64,000 nucleotides of DNA. Origin: Paramecium sonneborni. Taxonomy: Eukaryota > Ciliophora > Oligohymenophorea > Peniculida > Parameciidae. The DNA lies in contig CAJJDN010000004.1 of NCBI GenBank assembly GCA_905182985.1, positions 871,358-935,357 of the forward strand, given 5' to 3'. Position 1 is the first letter of the stretch, and the number at the start of each line of letters is the position of its first letter. Under the pieces are notes generated by a model that saw only the letters and a list, made by a program, of their open reading frames with translations, made no database searches and was not told where the DNA came from. The position numbers and the translations under genes were made by a program. Of the stretch, positions 1-11,776 are shown one piece after another.

Positions 1-294
1 AAATAATTTGATTAACATCCATAATATTATAAAATATTTGGATGATTTACTTTTTTTCTATCATTATGCTCATTTACATTTATATCATGCCTTTAACCAC
101 TATGTGATAACTTATCGAAATATAAATATTCATACTTTTGAGAAGACTGTTGGGTTACTCTTAGAATCTCTTCTCCATAATTATATTTATCCTAAATATT
201 TATGTTATTTTGATCCAACACATTCTAAATTATCTTCTAATTTGCCATCCATTGAAATAACTTATTCATTAACATAATATGTTTAATTACCCAT
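1..294 (-). CDS. Protein kinase, N-terminal part (runs off window)
   Basis: The ORF starts at 294 with MGNQTYY and runs off the left edge. After removal of a 25-nt intron (111-135, GTATG...AAG) the frame continues into a segment reading KKVNHPNILQYYGC, which matches the alphaC/beta4 region of eukaryotic protein kinases (HPNI followed by a hydrophobic strand). A TGA inside the intron would truncate the protein if it were not spliced. The MGN start is a plausible N-myristoylation signal. The catalytic loop and DFG motif lie outside the window, so subfamily and activity cannot be judged. It is transcribed divergently from the TAF5-like gene, with 241 bp between start codons. The main uncertainty is the AAG 3' splice end. 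Confidence 0.66.
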
Positions 295-535
295 CTATTT
301 TAATAATTAATTTTGCTGTTATATTTAAATATTAAAATATAATAAGACTATGATATCAATCATTATAATTTAGTTTTATCTAAATCAATCAAGATCTATT
401 AAAAATTAATCATTTGATTTTCTTAATTCACTTATAAATAGTTTATTGTTAAAATAATAACTAAATTTTGTGTATGTTTTTCTTTATTATTATTTCCTTA
501 TATAATTTAATATTTAATAATAAAATAATTATATT

Positions 536-2452
536 ATGCTTTAAATACCAAAAAAATCTGTTGCATATGAGAAGATTTTAGCAGATTTTTATTAACAATT
601 TATCTCATAAGAAATAGCTAGTCAAAGACCTTAAATTGAATTTTTGCATTTTCTTTGCAGTTCATTCATGATGGAAAAACTTCTTAAAATTTAGGAAGAA
701 AGTATTAAAAATAAAGATGATGAATATTCTGCTAGAACAGAATTAAATAAATTTATATAATACATGGTAAATTAAAAGGCTGCATATTTAAATGAGAGTG
801 TTCGTGATGAATTATTAACTTTATCAAAGAATAGACTTGATGAATCATATTTAATAGGATATAGTTAATTTTATAAATATCACCCATTAATTACTACTTC
901 GATTATGTCTGAGAAAATAAATTATATTTAAGAATATTTAACTCATTAAAATTAAATATTTTAAGAATTCAAAAATAAACTCAAGTTTAATCAATATTCA
1001 AATAGTGATACAATTAATACTACTAGATATCTCACTTTAAGTGGCTTAAGTTAATTTGCTAAGAACATAGAAAATAAGAACATTAGCTCAAAGGATGATA
1101 AAGTTAGAGATTTGAAATTGATAGAAGAGAGTGTTTAAATAAAAGAAAAGTACTTTAACACTTTTATAGAAGATGATTGGTTAAGAATTATAGTCCAAAT
1201 AGAAAAATGTTAGAAGTCTCATCTTGATCCATTGAGTCAACAAGATTTCTCTAAAATATAATAACTTATTGAATAAAAGCAATTACCATATCAAATTGCA
1301 AATCAAATGAAATAAGAAGTTCTGAAAAAATTATAACAGAAGAGACAATAATAATAATAATAGCAAGAAAATGATGAAAAGTCTGTTAAATATTCTTAAT
1401 TAATCAAATATAAGTTATCTCATGACACTAAATTAATTGAGTGTTTATTGAATTAATAGAAAAATTTGCTTGGTGTAAAGTTATAAGATCTGCCAAATGT
1501 AATCTCTTACATTTAAATAAGTAAATTTTGTAATATCATATGTTGTGGCTGTTATGATGGTAATATATTAGTATATGATATGAATGAATTGAAATAAAAT
1601 AGATAGAATAGATTACTTTGCAATCCAAGTTTTGAAATGCATATTCATGAAGGGCCAGTAACAGCTATAAGTATTTTGTATGATGAAAGTTACATTATAT
1701 CAGTTTCAGTGGATTTAACTATAAAATTTTCTTGTTTAAAATCTAGATAACCTTTAGTTGTATATAAAGGTCATTTATAAACAATTTGGCATTTAGCATT
1801 TGCTCCAATGGGATATTGGTTTGCAAGTGCATCTTCAGATGGAACTGCTCTATTATGGGCTACTGATTAAAATTAATGTATTAGAATATTTGGACCTGTA
1901 ATGAATTAAGTAAAATTAGTAGAATTTGTTCCTTCTGTTGAATATGTAGTAACTGCTGAAGAAAACAGAATAGTAAGAATATGGTCTATTGATAAAGCTG
2001 AGTGTATGTATATCTCAATTTTGGATGGGAACATCACTTGTATGAATATATCATTTACTGGTTAATTCTTATGTATAGGATGTGATTCTGGATCTGTTAT
2101 ATTGTTTTATTTACCAATCACTAAACTATTAAAAGATAAAATTTATTTATAAAGAAGTGATTTTCATAGTGCTAATGGTAGAGATTATATCAGATCAGTT
2201 TCTATTAGTCTTGATGAAACTACATTAATGTGCTGTAATTCAAATAGGATTGGATTTTTCAATATAGCTGATCTTATGAAGAAAACTAGTGAAGATGTTT
2301 TTAAAGGTTTAGAATAAAGTATTAAATCTATTGAATATGAAAAAAATAATTGGAGCAGAAATGCTGTTCCTATAGAGTTATTAGAATTATAAGATTACAT
2401 TCATTTAGCATAATATGTTTGCAACGGGTTTGCTTTATACGTTTGTAAATGA
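536..2452 (+). CDS. TAF5: TAF5-like WD40 subunit of transcription factor TFIID
   Basis: One uninterrupted 638-codon frame with TAA/TAG read as Gln, ending at TGA. The N-terminal third is helical; residues about 75-140 (containing QFYKYHPLI) fit the position of the TAF5 NTD2 domain. The C-terminal third is a WD40 propeller: HEGPVTAISI, YKGHLQTIWHLAFAPMGYWF, SSDGTALLWATD, RIFGPV and NRIVRIWS follow the TAF5 repeat order, including the characteristic YKGH...G-Y-x-F...LWATD...RIF run. TAF5 scaffolds TFIID (and SAGA in some eukaryotes) in the nucleus. A Q-rich linker lies between the domains. The start is the first ATG after an AT-rich leader. A related WD40 scaffold such as a PRP46-like protein is less likely because of the NTD2-like region. 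Confidence 0.75.
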
Positions 2453-2659
2453 TAATTATATTTAAAGATATAATATTAAGTAATATATATTAAATTAATA
2501 TTCAATTATTATCTTCCTACTTAGAGTTATACATAAGCATGAGTTTTGTCACAATATCAACATTTTATTGCATCATTAAATTACTTTTTAGAGTAAAATT
2601 ATTGTTTATGATTAAAACAATTATTTTTAAATTATTTTCAAAAGCATTTACAAATTAGG

Positions 2660-2920
2660 ATGCAAAAACTAAATAAAACACCACTAAATTATTTACAAAG
2701 TGATGGAGACATATATCCAGTTCCAGAAACTTTAGAAATAGATATTGGAAGTTAAATAACATCTCCATAAAGCACTTATCCATCACTCAGAAAGGCATCT
2801 TTTTAAAGTCCATATAAATGCAAAAAATCTCAATAAATTCTAGAATTTACAGACTAACTCTTTATCTGGAATAAGTATCTTTCTAGAAAGTTCTCCAAAT
2901 CCTCCTCCCAACTTAATTGA
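2660..2920 (+). CDS. Possible small protein, 86 aa
   Basis: A single-exon frame starting MQKLNKTPLNYL and ending at TGA. Composition is mixed and protein-like (P, S, E, D, G and W present), with TAA/TAG codons at a density similar to known genes here. No domain is recognised. Because only TGA is a stop, random AT-rich frames of this length are common, so existence is uncertain. It may also be the first exon of a longer gene whose continuation could not be modelled. Confidence 0.3.
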
Positions 2921-3773
2921 ATTTATACTGTGTATTACTTTTATAGCGTGATTTTATTTTATCTAATTCAATATTCAACATAAAAAACGATCTGAATGAT
3001 TTTTTCATTTCACATCATAAAAAAGAGATATCAGAAAAAAACAAAAAATTATCAAACACCATCTTTATTATTTTCTTTACTTATTCTATTTTTTATCTCA
3101 AACTCTTAGGTATATGATACAATTCAAAAATCACTTTAATAAATAACATCTCTTAGAAAAAACAAAAATGAATAATTTTCACTTAAAATAGTAAATTATT
3201 AATAATAGACATGTGAAAGAAAGATAATTTTTTGAGAATATTTTAGTATATTCAAATAAAATCCTAAAAGATTTTCTGCCATAGGGTTTATTATATAATA
3301 CTTAGAATTTAAATTGTTTCAGCTCTTTAATATTCTTATAACAATTCATTATACTTTTAAAGTATTTAGAAATCTTTAAACTAATTAAAAAATGCATTAA
3401 TCATCAGGATAAATATTAAACATTATTTTTTTATTGAAAATACTTTGAAATATTTATATATGGATCAAAAACATTTTTTAATCCAAGAAATCATAACAGC
3501 AAGCAATTTTTGAAATCTAACACTTAAATTTATATTTTCATTTTCATCCATATATTAAAAACTATTATATAAATTATTATAATTTTTTTTGTGTATTTTT
3601 ATGTATTCAAAGTTAGATCAAGAATTATATATTTTATATAGAGCAGAAATAATTATCTAATAATTTGCTTTGTAGCTTTTTTGAATATTATATAACAATA
3701 ACAATATGGTATTCTTATTAAATTAATTAACTAAAATTTATTATTCATAAAATTAACATGAAAATATTATATA
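2921..3773. other. Intergenic or unresolved; no confident gene
   Basis: Both strands carry open stretches of 60-90 codons: a plus-strand frame near 2998-3230 with a hydrophobic segment, and a minus-strand frame near 3552-3290 starting MDENENINL. Neither can be joined by a convincing GT...AG intron into a longer product, and with TGA as sole stop such lengths occur by chance. A small or decayed membrane-protein gene cannot be excluded. Confidence 0.4.
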
Positions 3774-4370
3774 TCAAGTTTAGTAATAATATATAGGTTA
3801 TATTCTAATTGTTTTAACATCTAATTTTATAGGTTAAGAAATTTATGGAGTTTTTTAAGAAGAAATAAAATCATTAGTAATTAAATCCGTCTAAGTCTGT
3901 TTATTTTAAATTAATATTTCAATTTACTAGGATTTATTTAAAAAGATCTCTTCATCTAATTGTTCTGTTTAAACTAAAACTTCTTGCTATTCGATGAATT
4001 TATCTTTTTAATCATGAATTTAGTTTTATTTTAGAATAGTTTTTAGTTTTTGATTTTCCTCAATCAACTCTTTATATTAGTTTTCTTATTAATTTTCTTA
4101 TTATTACAATTGATTTAAGAGGGATTAAATATATTGTTCCTGTTAAAAGATAGTTTGATTGTAATTTGAATTTTAAGATTCTAATTGATTAATCAGTTAT
4201 TATTATTATTTTATAGTATTATGCAACTAATCAATCTAAGTATTTTCTTCTTAAATTTTCTAATTTAACTTTTACTATTATTTTTTGTTTTAGCCTTCAT
4301 GATAGAAATAATTATGATCTCCAATACATTCATTCTTTCTTATATATGCTTTATGAATGTAAACTGACAT
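3774..4370 (-). CDS. Coiled-coil protein, 198 aa
   Basis: Single-exon frame from ATG at 4370 (MSVYIHKAYIRKNECIGDHN) to TGA at 3774. After about 30 residues it becomes almost continuous heptad-type sequence rich in Q, N, E and L (for example QEENTQIDQLHN and QLQQQENQQENQYKEL). Many of the glutamines are TAA/TAG codons. The C-terminal 50 residues are less helical and end VKTIRIQPIYYYQT. No named family is recognised. The length, single frame and low G on the other strand support a real gene. It lies head-to-tail behind another coiled-coil gene on the same strand. Confidence 0.62.
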
Positions 4371-4846
4371 TTTAATTAATTTTTTATTTATTTATATTAC
4401 CTGTATTTGTAATAGACTATTTTTAATTGAGATGAAATACAATTTGTAGATGATAGTATTTAAATCTATCAGATTGTGTTCAAGTTGAAGGATTGAATTG
4501 ACTATTTCATATTTTAAATGTACTTCTAATGCAATGCAAGTAAAAAAAATACAGATTTATATGTTTGGATAGATAATTATTGTCTCAATATATGTGAAAT
4601 ACTGAAATACAATATATATATAATACTTGTTTAAGTAATGGATAAGGATTGAATTTAATAAGAAAAAAATATTAATTCATTATTTATTTAATCAAAAAAA
4701 TATGATTAATATACTTATGATAATAATGAAATTAGAATCTATAGTTTATTGTATTAGTGGAAAATTAATGTGAAAGTTTCATTTAGATATGTTTACTTTT
4801 GAATCAATTTTAGAATTAATAAGTATAATATATTTGTTTTTAATTT
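4371..4846. other. Intergenic region, nothing recognised
   Basis: 476 bp separating two minus-strand genes. No frame exceeds chance length on either strand and no repeat or RNA gene was seen. It should hold the promoter of the 198-aa coiled-coil gene and the 3' end of its upstream neighbour. Confidence 0.6.
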
Positions 4847-6322
4847 TCATTGTTATTCCTCACCATCAAAATTTTGATCAAATGAGATTATACTATTTCT
4901 ATGCAAATTATTAGTATTTTTATCCAAATAATCTGATTATTCAGTTACAAGAATTTGAATTCCATCATATTCCTTTTACAATCTATCTATTTCCTCTTTG
5001 AGGATATTCTTTTTTTAATCCCCATCCTTAATTAATTATATATATAAAATCATTACCTTCAAAGAGGCTCTTTATTCCATTTTTTCTTTAATTTACCTAA
5101 TTAGCTCATTAGCTTTTTTATTTAACTCTGGCACTGATATGATATCTTCACTTTATTTTTTAATTTTCATAAAGTCAGTTTCCTTGAGTATTTAAAAATC
5201 CAATTTCTAATGCTGGTTAAATTATAATGAATTAATTATATCTCTAAATTAAATAAAGACACTTTAAATTAAAGAATCTTATGTTAAAGATAACAATTAT
5301 TCAGATATTCCTTAAAGAAATTGATCTATTAACTCTTTGGCATTATTATGTTGACTAATAATTTGAAAATCTTATTCTGAGTTTTTTTTACTAATAATTG
5401 ATCTAGATACTGAAGAATAATTGTCAACTCTAATTTATTTAAAAATTTATTACTATAATAATAGTAATTTCAGTTGATTATTTTCTTCCCTTAAATCATC
5501 ATTTTATTAAGTTAATTATTCGTATATTTTCTAGAACTTTTTCATTTGTTAATCTTGAATTTCTTATAATTTTGTTTAAGAAATATATGATTGCTAAATA
5601 TTTTTCAATTCTTAGTTTTTTTCATTTAATTAACTTTTTAATATCTTATTTTATTTTTCAAGCTCTGCTATTCTAGATTCTTGTTTATTTAGCTTTATTT
5701 TATGCTCATCTATTTGTAAATTTAATTTTAGTTGCTGATCAACCAAAATTTATTTTATTTTTTCAATATCACTTTTTTGACTTGAAACCTTTTCTTCGAT
5801 CTTAATAAAAATAAATAAAAACTTTAATTTATCTTAAATTTCTATCAGTAACTTAGTGGTTATTATCATAAAAAGGTTATGAATAATCTCGTTTATTTTT
5901 CTCTATTTCAATTCTGTGTTTTTATATATTTGGACTGATATTATTCATTTTCTACTAAAACCAACTAGATTCTTGTGTAATTGAATTATCAGATCGTTTA
6001 ATGAATTAATCATACTATTTGCTAGTAATAGTGTTATTTAATTCTTATTGAATTGAAATTTAACTAGATTGATATGTAGGAGGATATTACAGCTATTACT
6101 TGCGAAGAAATTCAGACATGTCATTATACTAATTTTAGAGTTTATAATTACACTTTAATTTTAATTTTGAAATGGTTATTTCATAGCTCTATCTGGTGTA
6201 AGATAATTTGGACTTTTATTTAAATATGGTTAAGTGAATGATTGATTTTGATTAACAAACATTTTTTTAGGTGTGATTTCTTGATAATTAATGATTTTAG
6301 TTCTAAGATAATGATCTGCCAT
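4847..6322 (-). CDS. Coiled-coil protein, 466 aa, four exons
   Basis: Starts at ATG 6322 (MADHYLRTKIINYQEITPKK) and ends at TGA 4847. Three introns restore a single frame: 6129-6151 (23 nt, TAG), 5801-5822 (22 nt, AAG) and 5027-5056 (30 nt, AAG). The summed exons give exactly 467 codons. The first 150 residues are S/N/Q-rich and probably disordered. The remainder is largely coiled coil (KIEKIKQILVDQQLKLNLQI type heptads), with a short break around KNSEQDFQIISQHNN. No family is recognised. Structural roles (cytoskeleton, basal body, scaffold) are typical for such ciliate proteins but are inference only. Confidence 0.72.
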
Positions 6323-6623
6323 AAAGTAGATAAAAATATATTGTCAGTTAATAATTAATATAAATAATGGAGAGAGATTAAAATAATGTATTAATTCAAT
6401 ATGTTTCTTGATTGAGTGAATAGGGTTTAAATGTTGTGAATTAATCTTGATTTGATTATTTTTAAGATATGAGATAATTTAATTTAAAAAATGTAAAAAA
6501 GAATTTTGATTTATTTAGTAAAGATATTTATAAAAGAGTATTATTCTCTAATTTGATGAGAATCAATGATAATGAATAATAATGGAATTAATATTTTAAT
6601 ATTGTGATTAATGATTTATATCA
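6323..6623. other. Intergenic region, nothing recognised
   Basis: 301 bp of very AT-rich DNA between the start of the 466-aa coiled-coil gene and the 3' end of the cysteine protease gene. No ORF, repeat or RNA gene was seen. Confidence 0.6.
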
Positions 6624-7614
6624 TCATTTTGGAACAACAGAGTTATCCCAGACAGCACAAGTGTTTCTTCCTCCTTAAAGATAGATGTATCCATCAACTC
6701 CCCATTTAGTAGACCATGAATTCTTAACAATAAGAGCTTCTGAAGTGAAACCAACAGCTAAGACAGCATGGTTAACTTATCCTGTGCATTCAGAATCTGG
6801 GAAGATATAGTTGGTATCTGTGGGTTAATAGTTCTTCCAATCTGAAGCTTTGACAGCAACAGAAACTGGTCCATTTTAGAGAGCAGCTTAGTGAGCAGCT
6901 TCATTATTAGCAATTGCTAATGATCCATTAACTTTGTATGGACCTCCTTTAATTAAACAACTTCCACTTTCTTTAGCTTTCTATTATATGATTAATATAT
7001 AATTATACATATGGATAAGCATCTTAAGTTGTAAGACCATTTCTTTTAACATAGTTCAATGCTCTTGATGGCATACCTCCATTACATCCTTAATTGAAGT
7101 CAATTAAAGTTGAACAGTCAACTAATTATTATTCTGAGAGATCTGGTAATTCACCATCTCTAATTTTGTAGAATCCTTCCAAAACACCTGTTGTACTGAA
7201 AGCCCAACATGATCCACATTATCCTTAATCTTTGACATATTGAACTGCACCTCTTGATCTCCAATCAATTGGTGTAGCATTAACATTATTGAAATTTACT
7301 TTTGGTACTTCTAAATCTTCTGGAATTATTCTAAGTGTTAAATATGTGGCAGCAAATTCTTCATCTGTAAGATCTGTGAATTATGTTTCACCAAAGATTT
7401 TTCTTCCTACTCTAGCATTTCTGGCATTAATGTCAGCAACATTAGCCTCATAAACTGATAATCTATAGAGGAGTTCAGATCCTGAGTATTATTTATTGAA
7501 TGTGGTTTAATAATTTGTGAATTATTATGCCAATTACATTTCAGGAACATTTTGAACATTGTAAAGTGTTCCTACTAACATCAATAAACCAATTGCAAGG
7601 AGTGTCTTTTCCAT
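6624..7614 (-). CDS. Papain-family cysteine protease (cathepsin L-like)
   Basis: 320 residues after removing one intron (6981-7008, 28 nt, GTATAA...TAG). Residues 1-20 form a signal peptide ([20 protein letters not shown]). An I29-type propeptide follows, then mature protease beginning near [18 protein letters not shown]. The triad is present: oxyanion Gln plus catalytic Cys in QGQCGSCWAF (Cys about 136), His in [10 protein letters not shown] (about 273) and Asn in [10 protein letters not shown] (about 289). The GCNGG motif appears as [11 protein letters not shown]. Length and order match secreted or lysosomal cathepsin L enzymes, which degrade proteins in food vacuoles or lysosomes and are made as zymogens activated by propeptide removal. 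Nothing indicates inactivation. Confidence 0.95.
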
Positions 7615-8593
7615 TTTTAAATAATATTATTTTCAATACATAATCATCCATTTTTATAATACAATGATGATGTCATCATTCAACTTAATTGACCAACTCA
7701 TTTTTTTTATTACTAATTTCTCTCTTATAACTATTCTTATTCTTTCATATACTCACTAATTCTCTTATCTAACATACATATAACATATAACCTACCAAAT
7801 TTTTAACCTATTTTTTTACTTCCAAAAATACATCTCAATTTTATATTATATTAAAATGAAAATGTGTCAAAATTGATAGAATTATCAACATACAACACCT
7901 CTATACATTATATCTCGAAGCCATTAAAATTATTCATTGAACAAATAAAGAAGTTTAGAAACTTTAGATACTTGAAATTATACATATATTTATATATTCT
8001 TAATTATTTTCCATTTATTATATTATTTATCATAATTATTCTTGCTCATAACTTAAATCTTTAATAATATAATCAAAAGTTAAGAAAGAGTCGAATCTCA
8101 CTAAATTTCAACTCACAAAATACATCACTTATTTATTTATATTATAATCTATTCTTACTAATAATCATTCCCCCTATTTAGAATATCAAGTATGATTAAT
8201 AATCAAACTCTTAAAAAATTATAACCAATTTCATTTCCATCTTTTACCCCATCTAATTATTCACTTAATTAATAAAATAATTAGAAGTCCCTTAATAATT
8301 CTCATAATAATTTTAATAAAATTAAGCAGTCCAGATTTTCTTTTATCAACTCTTATTATCCTTAAGTCAAAATCATCTTCTAAAATCAATTAAGTATAAT
8401 AGCATTCTTTGTTCAATTTTAAAAATGATTCTTTAATATTGATAAAATCTAAAACAAATAGCTCTATTAATCCCATACAATTTTGATTCTTTTATTTTTT
8501 TAAGATTATGCTTTTTATTCATGATTCTTATAATTCAATCTTAATACTCAAATATTTTAATTGAAACTTAATAATAAATTAATTTAATATAAA
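7615..8593. other. Long intergenic region with one weak ORF
   Basis: 979 bp between the protease start and the MORN gene; it should contain both promoters (divergent genes). A plus frame at 8192-8428 (78 codons, MINNQTLKKLQPISFPSFTP) has N/S/Q-rich protein-like composition and could be a short gene, possibly extended by a 29-nt intron near 8366. Its length is within chance for a one-stop code. Another frame at 7864-8064 looks like noise (I/L/Y-rich, no charged pattern). Confidence 0.4.
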
Positions 8594-9353
8594 ATGGCTG
8601 ATGAAAATCCAGATGATAATAATTTTGAATTCATAAAATTTCTGCCTGAAGGTGATCAGAAGACAAAGTCTTCCAGAGATTACACTGGTAAAGGATAAGC
8701 CAAATATGCCAATAATGAAATCTATGAAGGTGAATATGTTGATGGAGTAACTATTTCTTTCTAAACTCTAGAAAAGAAATGGAAAAGGCAAATATAATTA
8801 TGCCAATGGAGATCTTTATTTTGGAGATTTCATCAACAATGTTAAACATGGAATAGGAAAATTAACGTATAAAGAAAAAGGAGAATATTTCGGTTTCACT
8901 CTCATTAATTATTTTAGGTTAATGGGAAAATGGCAAAAGACATGGTGAAGGCATTTTCACATATCCTAACAAAGATTAATATAGTGGTTGGTGGGCATTC
9001 GGTAAAAAAGAAGGCAATGGAACCTATTTATATAATGATACTGGAATGAGAGTAATTTTTCATACTCTAATTTTACTTAGTTAGTTGGATTATGGAAAGA
9101 GAATAAATTTGTATCAGGAAAATGGATTTTACCTAATGGTACATTTTATGAGGGAGAATTTGATAACAATAAACCTAATAAAGTAGGTATCTGGTACTTC
9201 AAGAATGGTAATCAAATTTAAGGAACATATAATCAAAAAATTATTCCAAATGATGATCCTGATGATAAGAAACTTAATATTGAAATGAAATGGGCATCAA
9301 ATGGATATTTATATTAAAATGCAGACTTAGTAAATGCACATGAAAAATTCTGA
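8594..9353 (+). CDS. MORN-repeat protein, 226 aa
   Basis: Four exons joined by introns 8747-8771 (25 nt), 8893-8917 (25 nt) and 9052-9080 (29 nt), all GT...TAG; the exons sum to 227 codons including the stop. Five or so MORN repeats of about 23 residues follow an acidic N-terminus (MADENPDDNNFEF): YTGKGQAKYANNEIYEGEY, GNGKYNYANGDLYFGDF, GQWENGKRHGEGIFTYPN, GKKEGNGTYLYND and GKWILPNGTFYEGEFDNNK. MORN proteins bind membranes or act as rigid scaffolds and are common in ciliate cortex and cilia. No kinase or other catalytic domain is attached. The last 60 residues lack repeats. Confidence 0.93.
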
Positions 9354-9436
9354 ATTATCATATTAATATAAGAGATTTTTATAATCATTCATTATCTTGA
9401 TATCTAAAACATATTTTTTTGATTTATTCTGAGTTA

Positions 9437-9856
9437 TCAATTCAAAAATAAAACTAATTTTTTTAATTTTAAAGAATACTAATAAAAAATGCCATTCTAG
9501 TAAAATTTTATATGATTTAAGACTGAAACATGGTTCTAAATCAGTTAAAGCAACCTCAGAGTAATACATATTTCTTTATCAGTGTAATTAGAAAGACAAT
9601 TTAACTATTAAATATAATTATAATTAGAAACATCAACTTAAAGGGATATTTAATTTCTTTAATTACCAAATTCCTCAATAAAAACATATTTAGATCATTA
9701 TATTTAAAATTTTTAAACTTATTCTATCATTAAATATTGATTGAGTTCATTTCCATCTTCAAAGCAATCATAAATTCCATATTTTAAGAGTGAAATTATA
9801 ATATGATTTAGTAATATTTAATTTGGAAATAAGATCCTAATTAACTCCATAAGCAT
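9437..9856 (-). pseudogene. Protein-like frame interrupted by an in-frame TGA
   Basis: From ATG 9856 the first 53 codons look strongly coding (MLMELIRILFPN...KYGIYDCFEDGNELNQY). They are followed by TGA at 9697-9695. The same frame then continues with reasonable composition (KYVFIEEFGNQRNQISLQVD) to a second TGA at 9439-9437. No intron of normal size removes the first TGA. Another frame nearby (ATG 9569) reads YYSEVALTDLEPCFSLKSY and also looks protein-like, suggesting frame damage. No family is recognised. A decaying gene is the favoured reading; an unusual intron or a short real protein ending at the first TGA are alternatives. Confidence 0.35.
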
Positions 9857-9990
9857 TTTTTTTCGTTTTATATAAAAAATATAAATAGTAGTACAATTTT
9901 TTTTATAGAAATAATTCTTTGTATATTTATTAAGAACTTTTGCCAAAAATGGATGACCCAGAATTAATGTCAATATCAACAAAGCTTACA

Positions 9991-10377
9991 TCAATATCGA
10001 AATTTATCATTTTTTTTTAGTTTTTCTTAATCAATTTGGCCATTTTAATCTTCCTCTTTATTTCCAATAATCATATCTTGATTATAAGAAATGGATGGGT
10101 ATAATTTACTGTTTCTATGTAAAGCAAAGAAGGTTTCCAAATTGTATGGAGATTTAATACTGTTTATTTTTTGGTCTTCAATAATTGGTTTATAATTCTA
10201 ATGAATTTAAATATTAGTATATATTTTGAAATGATTGATGTATAAATCAAAAGTAGAGAAAAGTGGATTTATTATATAAGAAAATTTAGATATTAGATAG
10301 ATTGAAGTAGAATGTTAAAATGAGAAGATTTCCAATAATTTGGTTAATGTTTGATTAAATAAAATAATAATTATATA
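9991..10377 (-). CDS. Probable C-terminal extension of the PPP4R2 gene; junction unresolved
   Basis: A minus-strand frame of about 100 codons follows the TGA that ends the PPP4R2 core. It reads plausible protein (TFDLYINHFKIYTNI, SPYNLETFFALHRNSKLYPS, then an acidic tail GNKEEDQNGQIDQEKLKKND) and stops at TGA 9993-9991. It could be the disordered C-terminal tail expected of PPP4R2 proteins. The difficulty is that the 190 nt after the candidate donor GTAAGTACATG contain no AG, so no normal-sized intron connects the two parts. Either the tail is a separate or decayed exon, or a base was lost. Confidence 0.35.
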
Positions 10378-10899
10378 TCATGTACTTACATTTACTAATT
10401 TTTCCATGGCAAACAATATTTTTTTGGATGATTTGTAATGTTTTTAAGGATCAATAAGTAATTCACATATTCGTTGCAAAGTAAATGGTGGTCTGATATT
10501 TTAGAAGTGAATGATTACTTTTATTCAAAAACACAAAGAAATTAGAGGACGATATCTAATTCATCTTCGAAACCTTCATTTTGTAGTGTTTTTTCATAAG
10601 GAAAAAGTTTCTGCATATTAATTAACATATCTCTGGTTGTAATAACAATAAGTGATCTCAAATGGAGCCAATTATATTTTTGTATTTCAGCATTTGATGC
10701 GATAGATTCTAATATTGGTTTTAATTGTCCCATTAAATGATTGATTTGAATTGGTATATCCTTAGAGTATTAAATAAAATAATACTTTTTTAATTCTAAT
10801 ACCTTGTTATATCGAACTTACAATTTCTTGAGTTTAATCATAGAAATCTTTAAGTTGAGTCTAGTAATCATGTTGAATAATTTCTTTATTTTCATTCAT
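10378..10899 (-). CDS. PPP4R2: PPP4R2-like regulatory subunit of protein phosphatase 4 (core)
   Basis: Starts MNENKEIIQHDYQTQLKDFY. Two introns (10803-10821, 19 nt, CAAG; 10493-10518, 26 nt, CAG) restore one frame of 158 codons ending KLVNVST-TGA. The signature is PPFTLQRICELLIDPQKHY followed by SSKKILFAMEKLVNVS, which parallels the conserved core of PPP4R2 (xPFTIQRLCELL-DP-xxY-xxxxKFLxxVEKxVxVVS). PPP4R2 anchors PP4 catalytic subunit at centrosomes and in DNA-damage and splicing complexes. The protein is short; a C-terminal tail may follow (see 9991-10377). It lies about 0.9 kb from a SAPS-domain gene that would regulate the related phosphatase PP6. Confidence 0.78.
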
Positions 10900-11010
10900 T
10901 TTATTTAATTAATATAATTAATATAGCTTAAGTGTGGTATAAAGTATGAGTTCTAATAAGTTTAAATTGTATAATATGAAAATTGATCTAACTCTAAAAT
11001 ATAGTAAAGA

Positions 11011-11749
11011 ATGAGAAATGAAATAAATATCAATTAAATTAAGATGAATCCAATTTAATAGGCATGGTTAAAGATTCTGAATCCAATTTCAGTTGTAATA
11101 AATGAGAAATTAGCAAAACGATCAGGTTTATTGGGTAAGATAGGAAGATTCTTTTTAATTGGTCCAAGAGAATTTGGATATCATCCCACTAATTAAATGT
11201 TCATTTATTTTAATAGAAGAGTACTATTTGCAACAGCTTTCATGGGTCATAAATATTCAGTCTTAAAGTAACCAATATAAATAAATATTAATATAGAGGA
11301 TTAACTCATTAAGGTTATCATATGTTAAGACCAATGAGAGCTGCTGTATTTTTAGGACCAATAGCTGTATTAGCAGGTCTTTTTAGATTAGTCTATTATT
11401 CATCTGAAAACAGATCATATTAGTATACTATTTTTATTCAATTATTAGTCCTGATAATTTGGATTACGTGATGAAAAAAGCAACTAATTCGTTACATTTT
11501 CCATTAAATACATTAAATTAAAGATTATCAGCACATTATACAGAAATTAGTTCTATTTATACAGCAGAAATGATGAAAAGAGTAATAAACTTCATTTATA
11601 TTAAATCCTAGTATCATAAATAACATGCTAAAATAATCAAAGAGAGATCAACATAATCAGAACATGTTAAAAAAACTAAATATGCTGATCCATCATACAC
11701 ATATATTCCAATGACTCCAGTTCACATTGAAGATGTAAAACTAGCTTGA
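11011..11749 (+). CDS. Unknown protein, 227 aa, one or two hydrophobic segments
   Basis: Introns 11268-11296 (29 nt) and 11423-11448 (26 nt), both TAG, give one frame to TGA 11749. The start could be 11011 or, more conservatively, ATG 11044 (MNPIQQAWLKILNPI). A basic amphipathic N-terminus (KILNPISVVINEKLAKRSGLL) and a hydrophobic stretch around AAVFLGPIAVLAGLFRLVYY suggest a membrane protein, possibly of the mitochondrial inner membrane. The C-terminal half is basic and soluble, ending YIPMTPVHIEDVKLA. No family is recognised. Expression is supported by clean splicing and coding composition. Confidence 0.72.
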
Positions 11750-11776
11750 GATAAATAATATATATATATAAATATA

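Noticed and set aside
7864..8064. Plus-strand open frame with many hydrophobic residues
   Set aside because: Composition is that of translated AT-rich intergenic DNA (I, Y, L and N dominate, no charge pattern), and with TGA as sole stop such lengths occur by chance.
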